From Candidatus Altarchaeota archaeon (GTDB lineage: Archaea > SpSt-1190), in NCBI GenBank assembly GCA_018221025.1, contig JAAOXX010000020.1, positions 1 to 18,852 of the forward strand: a DNA stretch of 18,852 nucleotides. Reading direction: 5' to 3'. The notes beneath the pieces are model-generated. The model was not told where the DNA came from, did no database searches, and saw only the letters and a program-made list of their open reading frames with translations. Both the position numbers and the translations under genes were made by a program. How positions within the stretch are numbered: position 1 is the stretch's first letter; each line of letters starts with the position of its first letter. Shown here piece after piece: positions 1-6,564 of this stretch.

Positions 1-2
1 CC

Positions 3-1874
3 TTCGAACGTGGCGTTGTAAGTGCTGAAATTGATTTAGGGCCTCTCATTAGTGAAAAGGGTGGCGGAGGAAGTGTTGTTACCGATATGTTTGGGGAAGC
101 TTCAAGGGTTTCTACGGGTCCTGCGGGCGTTCACGACCAATTATTCAGTAAAATGAAATTAATCGCCGATTCCTTCGGTGGTGAGTTCAGAGTTCATGCA
201 CCTATGGCAGCAAATCCGGCAGATTCCATGCAAGTTGGGCAGGCAAGAGCTGCAGGACTACTCAAACAAAGCCTCGAATACACCCGAAAACTCGGCGGAA
301 AAACTATGACAGTCCACCCAATTGGACAGATGGAATACTACTTTACAGACCCCTTTGTCGGAACAAAAATGCCAGTTCAAAATCCATTTTATCTTGCCAA
401 AGACGAAAAAGAGATAGAAGGATTGTATGAAAAATTGGATGTTAAAGACCCGTTACTACAAGGTCAAATTAAGAAAGAGTGGAAAAATTGGGTAAGTGTT
501 TTACCAACGGTTTTTGCAGAAAAGTTCGGAGCTCTTGCTGCAAAAGATTTGGATGTATTTGCAAACAAAGCTGCACGTTGGCAACTTGGTGAACTTGCAG
601 GTAAATACCGAAATGATCTAAAGAGGTTTGAACAAGAAGCAATCACATTTTCTCAGAAACTTAATCCAACTGTTGAAATGGCCTTTTCAAGGGCTTTTTC
701 AGAATTACAAAGGGACCCGACCCTTCTTGATAAATTAATTGGTGCTAAAGGCCGAAATGAAAATGATGCGAAAAGACTTTGGCCAAAAATTGCAATGGCA
801 TCTCTTGAACCTTTGAAGGAGGATGGGACGAGAGTTATTCCTTCAGAAAAACTCAGGAAATTATCAGAAAAAGTTCAATCTGGAAACGCATCGGATAATG
901 AAATAAAGAGGCATAAGACCCTTGTCGATAAATTTATTGGTGAACGTGAAACTGAAAGACTCAAAGCTTGGGAAAAAACTCTTATCGGTAACAATGCACT
1001 TCGATTTGGACCATTTAAAGAATCTGAAGAACAAATGGTTCAATCTGTTCGAAATACTTTTGGCCTGATTTTTGAAGGAATCAAAAAAGAAAACAAAGCC
1101 CTTTACACTACACTGAAAAATAAGAAAATCAAGATAGGTATTGAAAACCTATTTCCTACAAGGCCCGACAAGGGGTATATGCAGGGATATGCATACTTCT
1201 ATGAGCCTGAACATATTGCGCGGGTGGTTAAGGAAATAAGGAAAGAAGCAAAGAGATATGGGCTCCCTGAAGATATAGTCACCGTTACCTTCGATATCGG
1301 CCACGCAGCCGCTTCAAAACATAAGCCTACTGAGTTCCTGAAAAAACTGAAAAAACTCGGAGTCAAGCCAGAATACGTTCACATAGTTGGTGGTCCTGGT
1401 TATGGACACGACCACATTGCTTGGGGTGACTGGCTCGATGAAGTAAGCAAGATGGACCCCGACATCGTTTCAAAACTCATGGATGTTGGTGCGATTAATA
1501 TTGAAGGAGGTGCAGGACTCCACGATGTTGATGTAACTCTCAATGCACTTTGGGACAAGGGTCTTCCTGTTGAAGCCATGATGGCAATGTCTGGTTCGCC
1601 TGATGCATTCACACCTGACCTCGCAAGATATTCTGGATTTAATGTGACACCTTACATGAAGGGGGTTGCTCAATCATATCATGGGACAGATTTCCCACAC
1701 AGAGCTTTCTATTCATTCCAGCAAGAAACCATTCCAATGCCAATGCGCGGCGCCTTCGGCAGCTATACTGCACCGGGGTTAGTTGGTGGTGGTTATACAA
1801 TGGGTCCAGGTAGGACTTCGGCAATTTGGTCGACAGCCCAACCAACTCTGTATTCTGCAAAAAATGAAGGGTGA
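3..1874 (+). CDS. Xylose-isomerase/AP-endonuclease-like TIM-barrel protein with a large insertion (5' partial)
   Basis: The frame is open to the left edge, so at least 623 residues are visible and the true start lies outside; the ATG at 87 is internal. Motifs match the metal-dependent xylose-isomerase-like/endonuclease IV TIM barrel: RVHAPM (about residues 63-68), TVHPIG (103-108), IGIENLFPT (about 372-380), FDIGHA, YVHIVGGPGYGHDHIAWGD and INIEGG, which supply the expected His, Glu and Asp ligands. Between the TVHPIG strand and IENLFPT lie about 260 mostly charged, helical residues, nearly doubling the usual 270-residue domain. The C-terminal 75 residues after the barrel are Gly/Ser/Thr/Pro-rich. 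The stop is 4 nt before the next gene, indicating an operon with two nucleotidyltransferases. The fold call is solid. The substrate is unknown: it could be a sugar (phosphate) isomerase or epimerase, or a nuclease. Confidence 0.7.
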   Translation, partial: FERGVVSAEIDLGPLISEKGGGGSVVTDMFGEASRVSTGPAGVHDQLFSKMKLIADSFGGEFRVHAPMAANPADSMQVGQARAAGLLKQSLEYTRKLGGKTMTVHPIGQMEYYFTDPFVGTKMPVQNPFYLAKDEKEIEGLYEKLDVKDPLLQGQIKKEWKNWVSVLPTVFAEKFGALAAKDLDVFANKAARWQLGELAGKYRNDLKRFEQEAITFSQKLNPTVEMAFSRAFSELQRDPTLLDKLIGAKGRNENDAKRLWPKIAMASLEPLKEDGTRVIPSEKLRKLSEKVQSGNASDNEIKRHKTLVDKFIGERETERLKAWEKTLIGNNALRFGPFKESEEQMVQSVRNTFGLIFEGIKKENKALYTTLKNKKIKIGIENLFPTRPDKGYMQGYAYFYEPEHIARVVKEIRKEAKRYGLPEDIVTVTFDIGHAAASKHKPTEFLKKLKKLGVKPEYVHIVGGPGYGHDHIAWGDWLDEVSKMDPDIVSKLMDVGAINIEGGAGLHDVDVTLNALWDKGLPVEAMMAMSGSPDAFTPDLARYSGFNVTPYMKGVAQSYHGTDFPHRAFYSFQQETIPMPMRGAFGSYTAPGLVGGGYTMGPGRTSAIWSTAQPTLYSAKNEG

Positions 1875-1878
1875 TAAT

Positions 1879-2733
1879 ATGACAATTAGAAAAAAAGATG
1901 ATGTGATTAGGGATGTTAAGCGGTCCAGTATGAGGGCGGACGACATTGGAAAAATTTACGATTTTGTTTCAATCGTATCTAAAAAGTTTGGGAGCTTCAT
2001 TAAGGCCGTTGCAGTCTTTGGCTCCTTTGCTAAGAAGAAAGAAAAGGATGCAAGCGATATTGACATTTTTGTAATTGTTGATGATTCTTTTGCTCCACTC
2101 GACAAGGCACTTTATCTTGCATTCCAATCTGAGATGACTCTAATTTCTAGAAAATATCCGAAATTCCATCTTAATACAATTACAATAAGTCAGTTCTGGG
2201 ACTCGACTCGTCGTGGAGACCCACTCGCAATTCAAGTGTTGAGGGATGGAATTGCCTTGGTTGACTCTGGCTTCTTTTCCCCGCTTAAACGACTATTGAT
2301 TCAGGGTAAAATTAAACCAACTACTGAAGCAATTAGTGCAACACTCTCTCGTGCATTCTTTAACTTGAATAGTTATGGCAATGCACTTCTTGGTGCGGCT
2401 AATGCCCTCTACTGGGCGACTGTTGAAGCGTCCCATGCGGGAATAATGAGGTATGGTAGAGTTCCAGGTTCTCCATGGGAAATCTCAACCCTCCTTAAAG
2501 AAACTCTCGTCAAAGACAAGGTGATAACCATTGAAGATGTGAAAATCTACGAAGAAGTTTTTGCTCTTGAAAAAGGAATGTCGAAGGGTGAAGTAACTTA
2601 TGTGGACTCTAAGACTCTTGAAGACTTGCACGAAAAGGTTGTTGGTTTTGTAACTAAGATTGATTCATGGGTGAATGTTCAGAATATCAAAGATGTTGGG
2701 GTGCAAAGTAATGACGAAAAAAACCGAAGTTAA
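1879..2733 (+). CDS. Nucleotidyltransferase-domain protein with HEPN-like C-terminal region (paralogue 1)
   Basis: 284 residues. The pol-beta-type nucleotidyltransferase signature is clear: AVFGSF (Gly48-Ser49) followed after ten residues by SDIDIFVIVDD with Asp60 and Asp62, the first two metal-binding carboxylates. The strand expected to carry the third acidic residue reads HLNTITISQF, with Asn99 at the apparent position. From about residue 145 a helical region follows (IKPT.EAI...YWATVEASHAGIMRYG...), resembling HEPN domains fused to or paired with minimal nucleotidyltransferases, but without an obvious RX4-6H motif. Start: GGGTGA lies just before the ATG at 1879; an in-frame ATG at 1864 lacks an SD. 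The next gene overlaps this one by 23 nt and is a paralogue. By family it would transfer NMP to protein, RNA or a small molecule. The target is unknown. Confidence 0.75.
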   Translation: MTIRKKDDVIRDVKRSSMRADDIGKIYDFVSIVSKKFGSFIKAVAVFGSFAKKKEKDASDIDIFVIVDDSFAPLDKALYLAFQSEMTLISRKYPKFHLNTITISQFWDSTRRGDPLAIQVLRDGIALVDSGFFSPLKRLLIQGKIKPTTEAISATLSRAFFNLNSYGNALLGAANALYWATVEASHAGIMRYGRVPGSPWEISTLLKETLVKDKVITIEDVKIYEEVFALEKGMSKGEVTYVDSKTLEDLHEKVVGFVTKIDSWVNVQNIKDVGVQSNDEKNRS

Positions 2734-3925
2734 AAAACAAGAGAAAAGAGAAAAATTAACCAACGCTTCAATTGAGAAGGCAAAGAAGAGGCGCGAAGTT
2801 TTCCTGCGAGCAAAGACAAAGACGGCTGAAAGATTTTCGGCGGTTGCCCGACAAAAACTTGGAAACATGGTTAAGGGTGTTGCAATTATTGGGAGTCTTG
2901 CGAGAGGGGATTTTAGACCTGGTTCAGACATAGATGTTCTTGTAGTAATAGATGATACTCAAAGAGATGTTCCTGACGAGTTGAAAGAAAAAATTCTTGC
3001 AATGCTCAATGATATTGGTAAAAAAATTGATAAGAAAATGCAAGTCCAAATCCACACAATTACTGAACTGTTTCAATTTTCAAAGGACGGGGATAATATT
3101 GTCTACAATTTCTTGCGCCATATGAAAATTGTTTATGATGGTGGAATTCTCAAACCAATGCAGAAGCTCCTAAAATCCGGTGAGATTAAACCAACCAAAG
3201 AATCAGTTATGCGTTCAATGGAAGGTGCCGACTTCTATATGAAAAAAGTTCACCAATACGTTGAATGGATTATTGAGCGGTATTATAGGGCAATTACTTG
3301 GTCGAGTAATGCATTTATTATGAGTATGGGTTCTCACCCCGCATCTGTTCCGGAGATTCCACTTGTTTTGAAGCAATATTCAGACAAAGGGATTCTTCCG
3401 CAAGAAATTCCAATTATTGCTGCGGAAGTGATTAAAGTTCACAAAGCAGCCGAACATGGAGATGCGAAGCCAACTATTAAGGATATTCATGACCTTGAAC
3501 CAAAAGTTGTTAAATTCCTTGATGCCCTTCGGAAAGAAATTGTGGGTTCAGTGGTTGAAGAAGGACTAAAAGGTACTGTTAAAGCGAAAATCAAGACTAT
3601 GCCAAAGGTCATCTATGAATTTGCAAAAGGAAGGTGTTTTGCATGGCTACTCGATGATGGGGTTTATGTCGCATATTATGAGGGCTCAAAACTCAACAAA
3701 GTGTTTAAGTCTACAATCAAAGAAGGTAAGGTTTCCCCATTCAAACCAATTAATAATGAAAAATTATTCAAGGCGATGGAACTTAGTGAACTAAAACCAC
3801 TGATTAATCAGCCATTGATTAAGATGATTTATTCGGCTCTGCCGGATGCAGTCAAAAAACCAGTCAAGAAGGTGGCAATTGAATATCCTGGTCGAGCTAT
3901 GATTGATCTTGGACCACTCAAATAA
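2711..3925 (+). CDS. Nucleotidyltransferase-domain protein with HEPN-like and unknown C-terminal domains (paralogue 2)
   Basis: 404 residues. A basic, helical N-terminus (residues 1-45) precedes the nucleotidyltransferase core: AIIGSLARGDFRPGSDIDVLVVIDD, with Gly61-Ser62 and Asp73/Asp75. The strand for the third carboxylate reads VQIHTITEL, with His115 at the aligned position. A helical region follows (about 155-290) that aligns with the upstream protein through GEIKPTKES and the stretch with FIMSMGS and LVLKQYSDKG. A C-terminal extension of about 115 residues is absent from paralogue 1 and ends in MIDLGPLK; the hexapeptide IDLGPL also occurs in the N-terminal part of the first gene. Start: ATG 2711, preceded by GGGGTG, overlapping the upstream gene by 23 nt. 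The stop overlaps the convergent gene by 8 bp. Target unknown. Confidence 0.75.
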   Translation: MTKKTEVKKQEKREKLTNASIEKAKKRREVFLRAKTKTAERFSAVARQKLGNMVKGVAIIGSLARGDFRPGSDIDVLVVIDDTQRDVPDELKEKILAMLNDIGKKIDKKMQVQIHTITELFQFSKDGDNIVYNFLRHMKIVYDGGILKPMQKLLKSGEIKPTKESVMRSMEGADFYMKKVHQYVEWIIERYYRAITWSSNAFIMSMGSHPASVPEIPLVLKQYSDKGILPQEIPIIAAEVIKVHKAAEHGDAKPTIKDIHDLEPKVVKFLDALRKEIVGSVVEEGLKGTVKAKIKTMPKVIYEFAKGRCFAWLLDDGVYVAYYEGSKLNKVFKSTIKEGKVSPFKPINNEKLFKAMELSELKPLINQPLIKMIYSALPDAVKKPVKKVAIEYPGRAMIDLGPLK

Positions 3926-4361
3926 ACAAGTCCATAGTCTCTTGGTATTTTTTCCTTAAACTAGGGCTTACTTTGCAGTTTGGACAAGAAAAGTGTTCGA
4001 GTGGACTTAGTTTTTCTGGTTTCTCATCTTTTTCTCCCAATAGGAACTCTGAAAAGTACTTTGAGCAACAATCTGGATATCCAAATGCAATTCCGAGTGC
4101 ATACACCCTCTCCTTGCCTCTGAGTTCATTGGCTTCATGATATTTTCGAATGCTTGATGCCTTTCCAAACAAAATGTCGCTCCGGCACCCCTGTTTTTTA
4201 ATTTCAACACATAATCCCATGTCCTCTAGCAGGTGTTGAACTATTTCTTCTGGACCATCAAAACTATCTATTTTACTAACGGGTTTAATCCCTTCAGCCG
4301 TTACGAGAGCCAACATTGCCAATTTCTTATCAAATTTTGCCAGCTTTTCTAAGTCCTTCAC
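3918..4361 (-). CDS. Uncharacterised Cys-motif protein, DUF483-like
   Basis: 147 residues from a GTG start. The recognisable core is YALGIAFGYPDCCSKYFSEFL (about residues 87-107, with adjacent Cys98-Cys99), resembling the GYP.CC motif of the archaeal DUF483 family, which I recall but cannot confirm here. A CPNC pair (Cys126, Cys129) follows near the C-terminus, and Cys51 and Cys59 precede. The arrangement suggests metal binding, perhaps zinc or an iron-sulfur cluster. No catalytic function can be assigned. The GTG is preferred because it lies 25.5 nt from the centre of a TATA box, the spacing of leaderless genes here. The gene is divergent from rpl40e and converges with the nucleotidyltransferase gene, with an 8-bp tail overlap. 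Confidence 0.6.
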   Translation of the reverse strand: MKDLEKLAKFDKKLAMLALVTAEGIKPVSKIDSFDGPEEIVQHLLEDMGLCVEIKKQGCRSDILFGKASSIRKYHEANELRGKERVYALGIAFGYPDCCSKYFSEFLLGEKDEKPEKLSPLEHFSCPNCKVSPSLRKKYQETMDLFI

Positions 4362-4383
4362 TGCAGCTCTAATTACGCAACCC

Positions 4384-4391
4384 TTATAAAT
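4384..4391. promoter_or_regulatory. Palindromic TATA box shared by divergent leaderless genes
   Basis: The core TTATAA (4384-4389) is self-complementary. Its centre, 4386.5, is 25.5 nt from the ATG of rpl40e (4412) and 25.5 nt from the GTG of the DUF483-like gene (4361). Only 50 nt separate the two start codons and no second TATA box is visible. The leftward transcript has an A-rich BRE-like sequence upstream (TAGAAAA on its own strand); the rightward one has GCAACCC. Confidence 0.6.
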
Positions 4392-4411
4392 TTTCTAAAA
4401 ACTCGTTGATA

Positions 4412-4585
4412 ATGGATGACCCATCTGCAGCGAGGCTGTTTGACAGAGTATTTGTCTGTATGAAATGCCACGCTAAGCTCCGCACCGATGCTGATAAGGT
4501 TAGGGCTGGAAAAGCTAAGTGCAGGAAATGTGGTTATTCCGGTTTGAGAGCTAAAAAGCGTCTCAGAAAAGGTAAAGGCAAGTAG
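4412..4585 (+). CDS. rpl40e: 50S ribosomal protein L40e
   Basis: A small gene of 57 residues. L40e is a zinc-ribbon protein of the archaeal large ribosomal subunit, equivalent to the ribosomal half of the eukaryotic ubiquitin-L40 fusion. The protein starts MDDPSAARLFDRVFVCMKCH and contains the four zinc ligands as CMKC (Cys16, Cys19) and CRKC (Cys37, Cys40), followed by a Lys/Arg-rich tail, as in the family; length is also typical. The ATG lies 25.5 nt after a TATA box, so the mRNA is probably leaderless. The next gene starts 20 nt downstream with its own SD and is probably cotranscribed. Confidence 0.93.
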   Translation: MDDPSAARLFDRVFVCMKCHAKLRTDADKVRAGKAKCRKCGYSGLRAKKRLRKGKGK

Positions 4586-4604
4586 TCTTCACGAGGTAAA
4601 CTAA

Positions 4605-5351
4605 ATGATTCGTGCTTTTCATCCAAGAAAGTCCGCGTTTTACACACTCTTTGTACTGTTTGCAGTGCTCTTTTTTGAAGGGGATATAACTTCGGTTTTC
4701 CCAGCAGCACTCTTAATTCTTGCAGTTCACGGATTCGAGTCATTTTATCGCGCAGACATCAATAAAATCTATGGTAAAAACCACTACAAACCTCAAGAGA
4801 AACTATCTCTGTTCAGAATTTCTCTGTTATTGGCAATTCTTTCAATCGTTTCATCATTTTACTTCGAACTCCCCCCATGGTATGTGGCTTTGCCAATACT
4901 TGCAATACTCGGTACAAGCCTCTCACAAAGCTACCAATTTGTATCTGACTTTGTAGTTTCATTAGTTTTTCCTTTAATTATTATAATCCATTCCGGAGAC
5001 TTGGTGACACTTGCTCCGGTTTACTGGTTTGTTTTCTTCCAAGAGCTGTCAATCCGTTCAACCTACCAATTGTCTCGACCATTTGGAATGGAAAATTACA
5101 ATCTACCAAAAATATTGGGTCCTGAAGCGGCACTAGAGTTCATAACTGTTCTCGGAGTTCTTTCAGTACTCTGGCCAATTCTTATGGCTCGCTACGCACC
5201 CGGATTAGCTTTCTTTGTATTTTGTTCTTCAGCAATGGTTTTGACAACTTCAATTTATGCGCTTCGAGTTTCTCATATTGATAGGGCTCAAACCATAATG
5301 CAAACAGCATCTGCACTTTTCCTTGCAGGTCTTTTTATGACATTAATCTAA
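4605..5351 (+). CDS. Multi-pass membrane protein, possibly a degenerate UbiA-like prenyltransferase
   Basis: 248 residues with about seven or eight hydrophobic segments. After the second segment, FYRADINKIYGKNHYKPQEKLS (about 47-68) occupies the place and spacing of the first Asp-rich UbiA motif (NDxxDxxxDxxNxxRPLPSGxIS). Later, YQLSRPFGMENYNLPKILGPEAA (about 153-175) resembles the second motif (DxxGDxxxGxxTLPxxxG). Most catalytic Asp residues of true UbiA enzymes are missing, so it may be an inactive or repurposed homologue; this is inference from motif layout only. The following gene is a geranylgeranyl-reductase-type flavoprotein, which fits isoprenoid-lipid work. Start: ATG 4605, with GAGGT at 4593-4597. 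Alternative: an unrelated polytopic membrane protein. Confidence 0.45.
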   Translation: MIRAFHPRKSAFYTLFVLFAVLFFEGDITSVFPAALLILAVHGFESFYRADINKIYGKNHYKPQEKLSLFRISLLLAILSIVSSFYFELPPWYVALPILAILGTSLSQSYQFVSDFVVSLVFPLIIIIHSGDLVTLAPVYWFVFFQELSIRSTYQLSRPFGMENYNLPKILGPEAALEFITVLGVLSVLWPILMARYAPGLAFFVFCSSAMVLTTSIYALRVSHIDRAQTIMQTASALFLAGLFMTLI

Positions 5352-5353
5352 TC

Positions 5354-5360
5354 TTTTAAA
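5354..5360 (+). promoter_or_regulatory. TATA box of the geranylgeranyl-reductase-like gene
   Basis: TTTTAAA centred 24 nt before the ATG at 5381, just after the preceding stop codon. The gene can therefore be transcribed separately and would be leaderless. Confidence 0.55.
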
Positions 5361-5380
5361 CTCTGCAAAAAAACTCAACT

Positions 5381-6433
5381 ATGAATATTATTGGAGGGGG
5401 ACCTGTTGGACTCTGGGCTGCTAAGAAGCTTGCAGATGCTGGTTACAAAGTTACAGTTCATGAGGCTCATTCCAAAATAGGTGAACCTGAACACTGTACG
5501 GGACTCCTATCAAATGGTATTGATAAAATTCTTGAACCAGAAGTTGTTATACAATATATTGGTGGTGCTCGATTTTTTGCAGGAGATAAACAAGCAATTA
5601 TTGAAAGAAAAAAAGTTGCAAAAGTTATTGACCGTGTTGAATTTGACAAACAGGTTTATGGTGAAGCCGTATCAAGTGGCGCAGAAGTTAAACTTAATAG
5701 TCATGTTAATTGGAAGAATTTCAAGGGCAACGTAATTGCTGCTGATGGTGCATTTGGAAGCACTCGAACTGACTTTAACCAGAAAACGTGTTTTCTTCCT
5801 GCAATGCAATTTGATATTCGCGAACGTCCAACGGAAAACTTTGTTGAACTTTGGTTTGAACCCTGGAACCCTGACTATTTTATTTGGGTGGTTCCTCGAG
5901 GAGACAGAATTAGAGTTGGGACTGCTGCAAAGGACTTGCGCCCACTAAAGAATTTTGTGATTAAACGATTCGGTCGATTTAGACTTAGGTCAAGATATGC
6001 TGGACTTGTTTTGACTTCAGGTCCTGTAAAAAAAACTGTTTTTGAACTAAAGGGTCGGCGAATATTCCTCGTTGGAGATTCCGCAGGTCAAGTTAAACCA
6101 ACGACCGGCGGGGGTGTTATTATGGGTATGACTTGTGCTGAAAAACTTTCAGAGGCATTTGAGTCTGAAAATCCAAAATCATATGAAAAACTATGGAGGG
6201 CGGAGATTGGAAACGAGTTAAAGCTACAGAAACTTGCTCGTTGGGCAATGACTAGGAATTCAGCAGGATTCATTGATTTTTTGAGAAAGGCGAAATACAC
6301 TCTTGAAGATTCTGGAGACATGGATTTTCAAATGCGAAGTCTGTCAAAGCTTATGGCCCCTGCTTTTTCACTCGGCCTTAGTGCATTATTTAATTCCCCC
6401 AAAAACCGAAAAGACTGCATTATTCCAAAATAA
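5381..6433 (+). CDS. Geranylgeranyl-reductase-family FAD-dependent oxidoreductase
   Basis: 350 residues. The Rossmann FAD-binding motif is at the extreme N-terminus: IIGGGPVGLWAAKKLADAG, followed by Glu28 in VTVHEAH for the ribose. EHCTGLLS (Cys39) matches the conserved Cys motif of archaeal digeranylgeranylglycerophospholipid reductases, and LVGDSAGQVKPTTGGGV (about 230-247) is the second FAD motif of the family. Members saturate double bonds of geranylgeranyl chains in archaeal membrane lipids. At 350 residues it is somewhat short against the usual 390-450, mainly in the C-terminal part, so the substrate may differ from bulk lipid. The start is fixed by the motif, which begins three residues after the Met, and by a TATA box 24 nt upstream. 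The preceding UbiA-like gene supports a lipid role. Confidence 0.8.
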   Translation: MNIIGGGPVGLWAAKKLADAGYKVTVHEAHSKIGEPEHCTGLLSNGIDKILEPEVVIQYIGGARFFAGDKQAIIERKKVAKVIDRVEFDKQVYGEAVSSGAEVKLNSHVNWKNFKGNVIAADGAFGSTRTDFNQKTCFLPAMQFDIRERPTENFVELWFEPWNPDYFIWVVPRGDRIRVGTAAKDLRPLKNFVIKRFGRFRLRSRYAGLVLTSGPVKKTVFELKGRRIFLVGDSAGQVKPTTGGGVIMGMTCAEKLSEAFESENPKSYEKLWRAEIGNELKLQKLARWAMTRNSAGFIDFLRKAKYTLEDSGDMDFQMRSLSKLMAPAFSLGLSALFNSPKNRKDCIIPK

Positions 6434-6485
6434 ATTGTTAAAAACGGACTCTAATTTACAAAAAATAGCTCAAAAATGGGCAAAG

Positions 6486-6494
6486 TTTTATAAA
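6486..6494 (+). promoter_or_regulatory. Probable TATA box of the tfb gene
   Basis: TTTTATAAA lies 71 nt before the ATG, with a second candidate TTTATAA at 6508-6514. Either would give a leader of about 25-50 nt, consistent with the strong SD (GGAGGG, 6553-6558) in front of tfb. The rest of the gap 6434-6564 is AT-rich with no further gene. Confidence 0.5.
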
Positions 6495-6564
6495 CTGAAA
6501 ACACATCTTTATAATTGTGTTTAAAACTATTTGTATAGTTGATTACATATTTGGAGGGTTTTGA

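Noticed and set aside
464..646. Open frame antisense to the TIM-barrel gene
   Set aside because: It lies inside a well-supported gene, has no promoter or SD and no recognisable protein motif. The same holds for other antisense frames, for example 7752-8003, 11788-12114 and 17830-18138.
1783..1878. Longer N-terminus for the first nucleotidyltransferase
   Set aside because: The extension overlaps the TIM-barrel coding sequence in another frame, has no SD and does not resemble the paralogue. ATG 1879 has a proper SD.
6515..6538. Short leader ORF upstream of tfb, by analogy with rpoB2
   Set aside because: A TTG near the predicted transcript start opens only seven codons and is not linked to the tfb start.
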